From Rhodococcus sp. KBS0724 (GTDB lineage: Bacteria; Actinomycetota; Actinomycetes; Mycobacteriales; Mycobacteriaceae): a DNA stretch of 64,000 bases. Under the pieces are notes generated by a model, which saw only the letters and a program-made list of their open reading frames with translations, was not told where the DNA came from and did not search any database. The stretch spans positions 3,010,001 to 3,074,000 of the forward strand of contig NZ_VCBX02000001.1 of NCBI RefSeq assembly GCF_005938745.2, in the 5' to 3' direction. Positions within the stretch are counted from its first letter, which is position 1; every line of letters starts with the position of its first letter. The translations under genes and the position numbers were made by a program. Below, in pieces: positions 18,508-27,182 of this stretch.

Positions 18508-19067
18508 ACTTTCCCGGACCCGCGAGTTCGTCCTTGCATCAAGGAATCGTGACTTTCACCCTGTCCTGCAGATGATCATCGTCGATGCAATTCGGAAGCG
18601 AGGTGGACCTCGTCGATTTCGGACTGTGGTTGTAGCCGGCCGGGGCAGGCATTCGGTGAGGGGATCGTTGTCCTGCCCTCGGACATCGCTTCACCCAGGG
18701 GCCGCGACCCCTGAATACCTTGAGGTGCACGGTCGATCGAGGGTAATGGCCTGGATTGGAGTTCTGGTGGATACGGTCGTGGCGTGCGTCTAAGCCACTC
18801 GGTGTGGCTCGATCTTTTCACCGAAAAGGCCAAGAAATCATGGGAGAGGTTATCGGTAATGAACCAACCGACGACCGCCGGTAGAGGGGTACTGATGTAA
18901 AGCGGGTGCATCAATGCCTGAAATAAAACCAACGAACTCCGGAAAACTCGGGGCACATCAGAGTCTCCGGACTCACCGGTGCGATTCACCTCTTTGGCTA
19001 GCGAGGGGTCCGATGGGTCAGTTACGGCCTGGTAGGTTTTGCGAAACTGAAGAAACGGAGTTTCAGC
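18508..19067. other. 560-bp gene-free stretch before the second M23-like lipoprotein
   Basis: No credible protein gene. Several short hairpins occur: AGCCAC/GTGGCT (18793-18809), CTTTTC/GAAAAG (18814-18828), and GAGTC/GACTC closed by a TCCG tetraloop (18961-18974). GAAACT and AGTTTC flank the AACGGAG ribosome-binding site of the next gene. A long structured leader is possible; a c-di-AMP (ydaO) riboswitch was considered but its conserved core was not seen. Confidence 0.4.
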
Positions 19068-20387
19068 GTGACAATTCGCCGCGTGCTCATTGTTTTCGTC
19101 TCGCTCATTGCTGCGGTCGCACTTGTTGCGGCTGGATGTTCGTCGGATTCCGACGCAGGCTCGGGTACCACTGCGACGGCGTCACCGCCGGTCGACTCTA
19201 TTGTCGGTGTGACTGTGCCGGATGCGTTCACCGCGATCACGCTCAATCCGATCGGGAATTCTCCGCTGCCGTTCCGTGGAACGGACGGCAAATACCACGT
19301 CGCTTACGACCTGCAACTCACTAACGCCACTAAGGTGCCGGCGAGTTTGGACAAGATCGATGTCGTCGACGGGGTAGATCCGACAAAAATTATCGCCAGC
19401 TTCTCCGGTTTGGCTCTGGTTGATCCGGCCTGTATCTTCGGTGACTGCAATCGATTGCGTGACCTGCCTGCGGGCTACGTCGACAGTGCTGCGATCCCGC
19501 CGCAGGAGAGCCGGGTTCTGTTTATCGACTTCACTCTGGACTCGCTCGATCAGGCGCCGAAGGCTTTGCTGCACCACCTCTACGGGACCGGTGCTGCCTC
19601 ACCGGCGTTCGGTGCGCCGGGGCCGATCGACTACCTGGCGAGGCCGGTTGCTGTGTCCACGCAGGCCGTGCCGGTTATCTCGCCGCCGGTGCGTGGCGAC
19701 AACTGGATTGCGCTCAACGGTTGCTGCGAACCGGGTTTCCCGCATCGCAGTTCGGTGATGTCGGTGAACGGCAAATTGAACAACAGTCAGCGCTTCGCGA
19801 TCGACTGGAAGCGCACCAATGACCAGGGCGAGTTCTACACCGGTGACAAGACCTCCAATGAAAGCTACGTCGACTACGGGACCGACATCCTCGCTGTCGC
19901 CGACGCTACGGTGGTCTCGATCCTCGACGGTATGGAGGCGAATGCTCCGGGTGTTCTGCCCGCCAGCGACCCGGCATTGGCCGCAAAATTGACTGTCGAG
20001 AATGTCGACGGGAATCACGTTGTGCTCGATCTGGGTGACGGCGTGTACGCGATGTACGCCCACATGATCTCCGGTTCGGTCACGGTCAAGCCCGGCGACA
20101 AGGTGACCGAAGGTCAGGTGCTCGGAAAGCTCGGCAACACCGGTAACGCCAATGCTTCGCACCTGCATTTTCAGCTGATGGACGGGCCGAGCCTGCTGGA
20201 GGCGGATTCGTTGCCGTACGAGCTGAAGAGTTTTGATTATGACGGGCAGGTCGCGCCACAGAAAATCGCTGATGCAGACGATTACCTGAGCGGGATGTTC
20301 CTGCAGGGTAGGTTGCCGAAATCGGAGTCGCGGACCAATGAGATGCCGCTCAACTTGGCGATTGTGAACTTCCCGACGGCTGGGTAA
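19068..20387 (+). CDS. M23-family peptidase-like lipoprotein (paralogue of 4644-5918)
   Basis: A 439-residue lipoprotein: signal sequence with lipobox VAAGC (Cys about residue 24), an Ig-like middle region, and a C-terminal M23 fold with YAHM and HLHFQL (about residue 364). As in the paralogue, HxxxD is replaced, here by RFAID (about 242), preceded by GCCEPGFPHR. The middle region also matches the first copy (FRGTDGKYHVAYDLQLTN versus VTGTDGMLHVAYEIEVLN). It is probably a surface protein acting on or binding the cell wall. The GTG start has GGAG seven bases upstream. Confidence 0.85.
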   Translation: MTIRRVLIVFVSLIAAVALVAAGCSSDSDAGSGTTATASPPVDSIVGVTVPDAFTAITLNPIGNSPLPFRGTDGKYHVAYDLQLTNATKVPASLDKIDVVDGVDPTKIIASFSGLALVDPACIFGDCNRLRDLPAGYVDSAAIPPQESRVLFIDFTLDSLDQAPKALLHHLYGTGAASPAFGAPGPIDYLARPVAVSTQAVPVISPPVRGDNWIALNGCCEPGFPHRSSVMSVNGKLNNSQRFAIDWKRTNDQGEFYTGDKTSNESYVDYGTDILAVADATVVSILDGMEANAPGVLPASDPALAAKLTVENVDGNHVVLDLGDGVYAMYAHMISGSVTVKPGDKVTEGQVLGKLGNTGNANASHLHFQLMDGPSLLEADSLPYELKSFDYDGQVAPQKIADADDYLSGMFLQGRLPKSESRTNEMPLNLAIVNFPTAG

Positions 20388-20643
20388 TCCCGCACCCGCA
20401 CCTGGGGCACGTTCGAAGGTGGTTCGTGGCGAGATCGCCGAGCACACAGGTGTTGCCAATGCCCAAGAATCTGTAAGTGACGGTCTGGACGCATTGCCCG
20501 CGATCATGTGAGATGCGCAGTGGTACCCGGCTAACTTCGGCACGGGAGAACTCGCGATCAGCGTGTGATCAGCACAGGCGCAACGAGATTCCGGTTTCCG
20601 CTCGACCTCGTGGACGATTGTGTTCGTTTCGGGGGCCGTCGAG

Positions 20644-20838
20644 TTAGTTTGGTGCTGGTTCCAGCGCGGGAGGTCGCCAGCTGCTGTCAAGTATTGCGGT
20701 CCTTGGCCGGTACAACCGTACGAGGTAGTTCCATCCGTCGGTGGTGGAGATGGCGTTACGGGTTCCGTCTGCAAAGTAGTCCGCGGCGACTGTGTCGTAT
20801 TCGGTTCGCGTCGTCTGCAGGTAGGAAGGTTCGGTCAT
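20644..20838 (-). pseudogene. remnant of a class I SAM-dependent methyltransferase
   Basis: The frame starts MTEPSYLQTTRTEYDTVAAD, the very typical first 20 residues of a family of actinobacterial methyltransferases (PSYLxxTRxxYDTVAADY). After about residue 24 the similarity stops, the SAM-binding E/DxGxGxG motif is missing and the frame ends after 64 residues. It appears to be a 5' fragment left by a deletion. It lies downstream of the monooxygenase-like gene on the same strand. Confidence 0.55.
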
Positions 20839-20994
20839 GTCGAGGACCATATGGCATACGCGACGGTTTCCCGTCCACCACGAGGAATCCTGAGCCGAAA
20901 CACCACGCGGACTACGTGTTTGACGGCAATCGATTGGCTAGCGATATCGATCGTCAAACAGGGCGCCAACCGACGGGCGCCCGTGCCCGCGCGG

Positions 20995-21081
20995 TTACCT
21001 GCCCTCGGCCAATTGTCGCTCGAGGAACCAGTCATCGAGGCCGTTGATGTCCGGCGTCGACCTCGCAGTCCCACTACGAAC
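20995..21081 (-). other. in-frame continuation after the monooxygenase stop
   Basis: Directly after the TAA that ends the flavin monooxygenase-like gene, the same frame stays open for 28 codons and ends TPDINGLDDWFLERQLAEGR then TAA. The composition (DDWFLERQLAEGR) looks like a real protein tail. The TAA at 21082-21084 may therefore be a recent nonsense change. Confidence 0.45.
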
Positions 21082-22551
21082 TTAGCTAAGGGGTCCGCAT
21101 CTGATGTCAAAGCGCTCACGAACGGCGCCAAGTGTCTGCCGATGGTGTTCCCGGTCCCTGTGATGCGTCCGCATGAATCGGAGGGTTTCAAGTATCCTGC
21201 GCGGAATGGGGTACCAGCGATCGAAGTCGAGACCGCAGTTCAGGAAGACCTTGTTTGGGACGGCGTCGAAGATGATGCTGAGGTTGTACTGACCAAGCGT
21301 AAGCGCTGTCCAGATCAAGGTCTCTTTGGACTTGTGAGCCAGATCTTCACCATCTAGCTCGTAGAGTGGTGTCTCGTCGAGCTTGCCGAGGAACAATAGA
21401 TGGGTCAGAAAGTAGCTGGCGAACGATGTGAATCCAATCGTCACTGACCGCGTGTTGATCGATAGCGTCGTGCCGTGAGTCGAAACGTAGGGTTCGTATT
21501 CAGTGTCAGTTCGGAGAAGGTAACCGGAGCAGTTCACCAGCCAGCTCCCGGGCTGTATGAGCCTCGTTGCTCCACTGCGATATAGGATTTCGAGCCCGTT
21601 GGGTTGGTCAATTGCGTCGTCAAAGTACTCCATGTCGACGGTGTTGAGTCCGGACGAGATCGTTGCGGCTTCCGATTCCGAGAGCAGTCCATTGAAGAAT
21701 CGTCGTGATGGCCGGATTGGTTCGAGTCCGTGGGTAGTCTGAAACCATTCCCTGACTTCGTCCTCGTTGGTCCCATCGAATCGAAGAGCGGTCTCGTTGA
21801 ACATCCGGGTTGGTAGCTTTCCCTTCCACAATCGTCGGGCACCGTTGGGAAACATGCTGTCCCTGTTGATGAAGTAGGTTCCGGCCCCGGCGATGATGTT
21901 GACTTCCCTGCCCGGGTATTCGGTTACCGCAGCGTAGGCGGTATCCATTGCTGTTTTTCCGCCGCCAACGATCCAGATCGGCGTATTGCTTGCATGCATC
22001 TCCTCGCTTCGGATGTCGAAGAAGTCGGGCGAAACAGAGTGGATCTGTTCACTCGATACCGACAGCGGTTCGTTTGGGCTGATCCCGAAGCCATTCGCTT
22101 TGATGACGCGCTTTGCGGCGATCGCAAGGCGTTGCCCTGTTTCCGATTGCGCAATGATGTGGTTGCCATCCGCCGACTCAGTGTGGGAGTCGACTGTCCA
22201 CCCGAAGTACTCGACGACCTGGACGCGTTTCTTGATGATGTCGAGACAATGCGTGAAGTGGTCCAGAACCTCGGGCTTGGCCGCCAGATACGATCTGTCT
22301 TTGTCCAAGGTCCATTTGATGTTTCCTGCGGTGAACAGTGGGTGGGGCTGGTGCAACCGAACGTAAGGGTAGGTGTCGCCCCACATCCCGCCGGGCTGGT
22401 GTCGTCGGTCGATGAGAATGATCTTGTGGTCGCGCGATAGATACTGTGAAGCGACCGCTGCAGCATTCAGACCGGCGAGCCCAGCGCCGACAATGCAGAC
22501 ATCGCACTGATTAATGAGTGGCCCTGGTAGTGCTGGACTTTGACTATTCAT
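21082..22551 (-). CDS. FAD/NAD(P)-binding monooxygenase-like protein
   Basis: A 489-residue two-dinucleotide-binding flavoprotein. The FAD Rossmann motif is VGAGLAGLNAA near residue 20 followed by IDRRHQPGGMWGDTYP, and the NADPH Rossmann motif is VGGGKTAMD near residue 192, an arrangement seen in flavin-containing and Baeyer-Villiger monooxygenases. The exact FMO or BVMO fingerprint was not found, so the substrate is unknown. ATG 22551 places the Rossmann motif at the usual distance. Its G+C looks lower than the surroundings, suggesting transfer. It is divergent from a LuxR regulator. The C-terminus may be cut by a premature stop. Confidence 0.78.
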   Translation of the reverse strand: MNSQSPALPGPLINQCDVCIVGAGLAGLNAAAVASQYLSRDHKIILIDRRHQPGGMWGDTYPYVRLHQPHPLFTAGNIKWTLDKDRSYLAAKPEVLDHFTHCLDIIKKRVQVVEYFGWTVDSHTESADGNHIIAQSETGQRLAIAAKRVIKANGFGISPNEPLSVSSEQIHSVSPDFFDIRSEEMHASNTPIWIVGGGKTAMDTAYAAVTEYPGREVNIIAGAGTYFINRDSMFPNGARRLWKGKLPTRMFNETALRFDGTNEDEVREWFQTTHGLEPIRPSRRFFNGLLSESEAATISSGLNTVDMEYFDDAIDQPNGLEILYRSGATRLIQPGSWLVNCSGYLLRTDTEYEPYVSTHGTTLSINTRSVTIGFTSFASYFLTHLLFLGKLDETPLYELDGEDLAHKSKETLIWTALTLGQYNLSIIFDAVPNKVFLNCGLDFDRWYPIPRRILETLRFMRTHHRDREHHRQTLGAVRERFDIRCGPLS

Positions 22552-22645
22552 CGCAGCCTGCCTAGCTCGGAGTGTTTGGAACAGTTTCGGCCGACCCGAC
22601 CTGGAGAGGTTGGTCTGTGAGCGACCTGGACGGGGCATTGTGATC

Positions 22646-22663
22646 GATCCCGGGTTCGGGATC
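22646..22663. promoter_or_regulatory. inverted repeat in the monooxygenase/LuxR divergent region
   Basis: GATCCCG and CGGGATC are perfect 7-bp arms around GGTT. Located in the 224-bp region between two divergent genes, it is a candidate operator or hairpin. Confidence 0.4.
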
Positions 22664-22756
22664 CACCACCAGCACATCACTCGTTGTGGGTTTTGTCCTC
22701 GTGTAAACAGATGAGATCAGTGATAATTGAGTGGACTCGCGTGATGCCGTACACCT

Positions 22757-22774
22757 GACCCCCTAGGGGTGGTC
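22757..22774. promoter_or_regulatory. nested palindrome overlapping the LuxR ribosome-binding site
   Basis: CCCCTAGGGG (22760-22769) is a perfect palindrome, framed by GACC and GGTC. Its right half is the AGGGG Shine-Dalgarno of the LuxR gene (spacing 6), so binding or folding here would affect translation start. Confidence 0.45.
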
Positions 22775-22775
22775 G

Positions 22776-23900
22776 ATGATCACTGTTGATGAATTTTCCC
22801 GACTCGTGGCTGCGATCTACGCATCGGCGGTCGATCCCGAACGGTGGAATTCAACGCTTGCCGATTTTGTGCGAGCCTTCGACGGTGTCGGTTGCGGTTT
22901 GCTGACTTCGGGACCGACCAACCGGAAATCCGACGTGATGGTGAAGCAGATAGGTAGGGATCCTTCCGCACTCGCGACCTACAACGCCTATTACGGTCGG
23001 CTGGACTACGTGGCGGAAGCCGTGGAGAAGTCTCCGATCGGCCATATACACACGGGGACAGAACTGATCCTCCCGAACACGAACACGGAGTTCTACGCCG
23101 ATTGGTGCCGCCCCAACCGTTTCGGTGATGGCCTGTTCGTTCGACTGACCGGTGGTAAATCGAGTGCATGGTTGGGGATTGCCGCGCCTAGGGGTTCGGA
23201 GCCGTTCGGAACCCCTGATCGACTCAGGCTGATCAGGCAGTTGGTTCCGCATCTACGGCAGGCGATTGACACCCAAGGCAAACTCGCAGACCTCAAGCAG
23301 GGCGAATGTGCTCTCTCTGCAGCGATCGAGCAGGTCGAGCGCGGTATCGTGATCGTCGGTCTGGATGGTCGATTTATGCACCTCAACTCCGGCGCTGAGA
23401 GAATCCTCGCTTCCGGTGACGGCCTGCATCTCAGTCAGCATGGGTCCATTGGAGCGTCGCTCGCTCGTACCGATCGAGAACTACGACACCTCATGCACCT
23501 CGCGATGGATTCACACGATGACCGGGTTCCTCGCGGCGGCACACTTTCCTGCCCTCGCCCATCCGGGCGCTGCGACTACGCCGTTCATGTGGTTCCTCTC
23601 GCAGCGGACACCGTCGAAGTCGGTACTGTCGGACTGAGTGATGCGCGAGCTGCCGTGCTCATCGTGATCGACGACCCAGATCGCGAACCGGAGTTGAACG
23701 CCACCGTATTGCGCCGGCAGTATGCACTCACCGGCACCGAGTCGGAGGTCGCTCTGCGGCTAGCGCAGGGCGACAGAGTGGAGTTGATCGCCGAGAATTT
23801 CTCCGTCTCGATCACCACTGTCAGGACCCACCTCCAGCACATCTTCGAAAAGACCGGCACGCACCGCCAAGCTGAACTTGTGCGGCTTCTCCTCTCGTGA
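22776..23900 (+). CDS. LuxR-family transcriptional regulator
   Basis: A 374-residue regulator. The C-terminal LuxR HTH is clear: LTGTESEVALRLAQGDRVEL then SVSITTVRTHLQHIFEKTGT and HRQAELVRLL. The N-terminal 180 residues form a sensor-like region (YASAVDPERWNSTLADFV) and the middle has PAS-like features (IEQVERGIVIVGLDGRFMHL). No response-regulator receiver domain is present. It is divergent from the monooxygenase-like gene and is its likely regulator. Confidence 0.88.
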   Translation: MITVDEFSRLVAAIYASAVDPERWNSTLADFVRAFDGVGCGLLTSGPTNRKSDVMVKQIGRDPSALATYNAYYGRLDYVAEAVEKSPIGHIHTGTELILPNTNTEFYADWCRPNRFGDGLFVRLTGGKSSAWLGIAAPRGSEPFGTPDRLRLIRQLVPHLRQAIDTQGKLADLKQGECALSAAIEQVERGIVIVGLDGRFMHLNSGAERILASGDGLHLSQHGSIGASLARTDRELRHLMHLAMDSHDDRVPRGGTLSCPRPSGRCDYAVHVVPLAADTVEVGTVGLSDARAAVLIVIDDPDREPELNATVLRRQYALTGTESEVALRLAQGDRVELIAENFSVSITTVRTHLQHIFEKTGTHRQAELVRLLLS

Positions 23901-24355
23901 CCCGTGAGAACGGAGGATCGGTGCTTCGGCGCTGCGCTGTCGACGCGGTGCGTGTCGCTTCCGGTCTGGTCCTGATGATGTTTCGGCTTCCGTGTTCGTC
24001 CTCGTCCAAGTTTCCATTGGGCAGTGCCACGAATCGTGTAGTCGAGTTGCCCACAATGTCCTCCGGGCCTTGCGCGGCTTGTGATCACGTAGGTGCCTGA
24101 CCGCGGTCGAGCCGAATCGGCCGTCCTGAATTGCGACAGTGCGATAGCCTCCGTTCAGGCAGTACTTCTGACACCCAGATCTGCGGTGTGGTGCTGGCCT
24201 GACTTGTCGAAATATCGAGCGCAGTATCTCTGCCCTCAGTCCGTTCCAGGCGCCGGGTATCTGGCTCCTCTCCTCTAATGGGCCATCTTCGTGTTAACCC
24301 AATCCGACGGATCGATATTCATCCTTGACCCCACGGCAGAATTGAGTGAAAGTCA
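23901..24355. other. 455-bp intergenic region
   Basis: No convincing gene, RNA or strong hairpin was seen between the LuxR regulator and the DinB-like gene. Confidence 0.4.
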
Positions 24356-24859
24356 ATGTATACCAACATAATTACCAACGGAACTGAACGGTCAATTATT
24401 GAGAACATGCTCGACCGGAACCGTGAGGCACTGATCGAGACAGTCCGTGGGTTGTCCGATGACGACGCCCGTCGACGGCTTGTCGCGTCGCTGACGACAC
24501 CGATCTCGTTGATTAAGCATGCCGCTGCCGCTGAACGGATCTGGTTCCAACGATTTTGGGCGGGACTCGACGAATCCGAATGCGATGGATACTCACGCCG
24601 GGACGAGGGCACCTTTGCCGTCGCCGATGATGAGTCGCTGGCAGAGGTTATCGCGGAATTCGAGCGCGCAAGCCAACGATCACGTGCGATCGCGTCGCGG
24701 TTTCACCTCGACGACACCATAGACACTCCCCACGAGGGAACCGTCAGCATGCGGTGGACGCTACTTCTCATGCTCCAGGAGTTCGCCAGGCACGCAGGTC
24801 ATGGCGACATCCTTCGTGAACAGATTGACAAACCTGGACCGAGGCAGACGATTTCGTGA
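24356..24859 (+). CDS. DinB-family (DUF664) protein
   Basis: A 167-residue four-helix-bundle protein of the DinB/DUF664 family. It has the first metal histidine in TPISLIKHAAAAERIWFQRFW and the last helix with LLLMLQEFARHAGHGDILRE, where two further histidines lie. Members are metal-binding proteins; many in actinobacteria use mycothiol or bacillithiol in S-transfer. The reaction here is unknown. An internal ATG at 24407 is possible. Confidence 0.85.
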   Translation: MYTNIITNGTERSIIENMLDRNREALIETVRGLSDDDARRRLVASLTTPISLIKHAAAAERIWFQRFWAGLDESECDGYSRRDEGTFAVADDESLAEVIAEFERASQRSRAIASRFHLDDTIDTPHEGTVSMRWTLLLMLQEFARHAGHGDILREQIDKPGPRQTIS

Positions 24860-24949
24860 CAAAAAGGGCTGTACGGTCGCAGGGTTCTCACAGCAAACGT
24901 CCAGGTTCCTCGCGGTGGGTCTGCAGGATTACCGAATACCTTTTGTGTC

Positions 24950-26191
24950 ATGACGATTCACAGTTCTCCGGTTGGTCCTTCGAACAAACGTGGTCGCCGC
25001 CGCATGGCTTTTGTGTCAGCGATGTTGGCCGGCGGTCTGCTGCTGGGCGGGTGCGCAGCCGAGACGACCGACAGCAGTGCGGCATCTCCTGTGTCGGTCG
25101 CTGAGAGCGTCGATTCGATTACTACTACGGACGATTCGACGACCACAGCCGAGACCATCACCAGCACCGCAGAAGCGGCCGGGGCATTTCTGCAGACCCT
25201 GTCGGATGAGCAGCGCGAGCAGGTGACATACGAGTTCGACGACGAGACCAAGACCACTTCGTGGTCGAATTTTCCGGTGACATTTGTCGACCGTGCCGGA
25301 CTCAACATCTCCGAGTTGACCGACGAACAGCAAGCGGCGGCATTGAAGGTGCTCGAAGCACTCCTCAGCGACGAAGGATACGAGACCGTCACCGGCATCA
25401 TGGGCGGCGACGAGTTCCTGCATGAGAACAGCAGTGCGGCCGAGGAATCACTCGGTCAGTACTACATTGCGTTTTTCGGTGACCCGTCGGACTCCGGCGA
25501 GTGGCAGCTTCAATTCGGTGGCCACCATCTCGGTATCAACGCCACTTTGGATGGTTCGGCTGACTCCATCACATTCGCCCCGACTCACCTTGGACTTCAA
25601 CCCGCTGTCTATACGGACTCAGACGGCAATGAGGTGCAACCGTTCGCAACCACATACGAGTCCGCATTCGCGTTCTACGACAGCTTGACCGAAGACCAGC
25701 AAGCTCAGCTGTACCAGAGCGAGAGCGTATCCAACCTCGTGTGCGCTCCAGGAAGCACATGCGACTACCCCACGGGAGCGGGTATTGCCGGCTCGGACTT
25801 GACGGAGGAACAGAAACAACTGCTGCTCGACGTAATTGCGAACTGGGTGGGCCTGGCCGACGAGGAGACGACGTCAGAGCAACTCGCTGCCATCGAGGCC
25901 ACTTTGGACGAGACTGACGTGAACTGGTCCGGGGCAACCGAATACGACATGACGCAGGGGGAGGGGATCTACTTCCAGATCTCCGGCCCGAACGTGTACA
26001 TCGAGTTCGCCAACCAGCAGGGATCGGCCGGCGCCGACGTCGCGGGATACACAACCTCGGGTTGGGGCCATATCCACACCATCTACCGAGACCCCACCAA
26101 CGACTATGCCAACAGTGTCACGCAGCAGGCAGCTTCGGGCATGGGTGGCGCGGGTGCGCCGGGTGGCGGTGCAGCGCCGAACGGCGGCTGA
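24950..26191 (+). CDS. DUF3500 lipoprotein
   Basis: A 413-residue exported protein: basic N-terminus (NKRGRRR), hydrophobic stretch, lipobox LLLGGC (Cys about 35), then a Thr/Ser-rich linker (TTTDDSTTTAETITSTAEA) and a DUF3500 domain with WSNFPVTFVDRAGL, GGHHLGINATL and GWGHIHTIYRDPTNDY. A Gly/Pro-rich tail ends the protein. The conserved histidines (GGHHLG, GHIHTIYRD) suggest metal binding; the family has no proven function. It is transcribed alone. Confidence 0.85.
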   Translation: MTIHSSPVGPSNKRGRRRMAFVSAMLAGGLLLGGCAAETTDSSAASPVSVAESVDSITTTDDSTTTAETITSTAEAAGAFLQTLSDEQREQVTYEFDDETKTTSWSNFPVTFVDRAGLNISELTDEQQAAALKVLEALLSDEGYETVTGIMGGDEFLHENSSAAEESLGQYYIAFFGDPSDSGEWQLQFGGHHLGINATLDGSADSITFAPTHLGLQPAVYTDSDGNEVQPFATTYESAFAFYDSLTEDQQAQLYQSESVSNLVCAPGSTCDYPTGAGIAGSDLTEEQKQLLLDVIANWVGLADEETTSEQLAAIEATLDETDVNWSGATEYDMTQGEGIYFQISGPNVYIEFANQQGSAGADVAGYTTSGWGHIHTIYRDPTNDYANSVTQQAASGMGGAGAPGGGAAPNGG

Positions 26192-26270
26192 ACCACCGAA
26201 TTGAGCGTGCGCGGGGGACCGCTCGACACCCTGTATCCGGACCTGTGTACTGTCGACCGTTATGCGAATG

Positions 26271-26289
26271 TTAGCCTACGCTAACCTAA
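26271..26289. promoter_or_regulatory. IdeR/DtxR iron box
   Basis: TTAGCCTACGCTAACCTAA matches 16 of 19 positions of the mycobacterial/corynebacterial consensus TTAGGTTAGGCTAACCTAA. It lies 92 bases before the start of the Mtb12-like gene, which is translationally coupled to a siderophore-binding lipoprotein. Iron-loaded IdeR would repress here. Confidence 0.85.
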
Positions 26290-26381
26290 ATCCTGATGTG
26301 TTGGTGCAACCCACTCACCACACTGTGGCCTAAATGAAATTGGCCGCCAGGAAGACCCGAGCGCCTAACGGAGACAACGCA

Positions 26382-27182
26382 ATGAGCATTCAGACGGACT
26401 ACGACCTCGATGAGTCGAGAGACGAGGACGTCGGTCGCTATCCGCAAGCCGCCGTGCCACGCCGCGGTGTTCATTGGCCGACTGTGGCGGTGTCCGCGTG
26501 TGCGGCAATGGTTGTAGGGGTAGCGATTCCTGGACTCGTCCTGTTCGGCATGCACCTCGGTGACCAGGAACGTCAGGTCGTCGTGACTATGGCTTCCCCT
26601 GCCGGGGCTGGTACCGCGGGCTCTACTGCCGACGCGGCCAGTGGTGGCGTCACCGTGCTCGATCCCCAGGTTCCGGCTGCGGCGCCCACCTCGGCAGCCG
26701 CGGCTCCGGCACCGGCTGCAGCCCCAGCGGCGCCTGCTGCGACCAGCGCGCCGGCTGCGAGCGCCGCCCCTGCGGTTGCATCTGCACCCGAGGGGCCGTC
26801 GACGCCGGGCATCGCCGAACTTAACGGTCAACTGCAGCGCGGACTTAACTCGGCCACAAGTGACGCGGATGTTGCTGCGGCGATCGAAGGTGGCGCCGCC
26901 GGCGTCCCCACCGTTCGCGCAGTAGGAAACGCGCTGAACATCGCAGCCGGTATCTATCGCTGGGATCTCACCGACCCGGTCACGGTGACCGACGAGGTGG
27001 CGCGCGCCCAACTCGTGACCTCGTTGCCCGGCACTGCGGCGTCGGAAGCGACTCTCAAATGGTATTGGATGGACGGGCAGTGGAAATTGAGCAACGACAG
27101 TCTCTGCTTCCTCGCGCACCGCGCTATGGCCACGTGCACCGTCCCCGGTAATCCTGGCGGACCGAATGGGCACCCGCTGTGA
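26382..27182 (+). CDS. membrane-anchored Mtb12-like protein
   Basis: A 266-residue protein: acidic cytoplasmic N-terminus, one transmembrane helix (VAVSACAAMVVGVAIPGLVL), a long Ala/Pro linker (about residues 85-155) and a compact C-terminal domain ending DGQWKLSNDSLCFLAHR, resembling the Mtb12/CFP-2 secreted antigen fold. ATG 26382 has CGGAG eight bases upstream. Its stop overlaps the start of the siderophore-binding gene (GTGA), and an iron box lies upstream, so it probably works in iron uptake at the cell surface, perhaps as a partner of the binding protein (inference). Confidence 0.75.
   Translation: MSIQTDYDLDESRDEDVGRYPQAAVPRRGVHWPTVAVSACAAMVVGVAIPGLVLFGMHLGDQERQVVVTMASPAGAGTAGSTADAASGGVTVLDPQVPAAAPTSAAAAPAPAAAPAAPAATSAPAASAAPAVASAPEGPSTPGIAELNGQLQRGLNSATSDADVAAAIEGGAAGVPTVRAVGNALNIAAGIYRWDLTDPVTVTDEVARAQLVTSLPGTAASEATLKWYWMDGQWKLSNDSLCFLAHRAMATCTVPGNPGGPNGHPL

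Noticed and set aside
18576..18989. 137-codon minus-strand open frame in the gene-free stretch
   Set aside because: No Shine-Dalgarno, no domain, atypical composition; treated as chance.
18781..19067. c-di-AMP (ydaO) riboswitch before the M23-like lipoprotein
   Set aside because: The position is attractive, but the conserved core segments could not be matched by eye.
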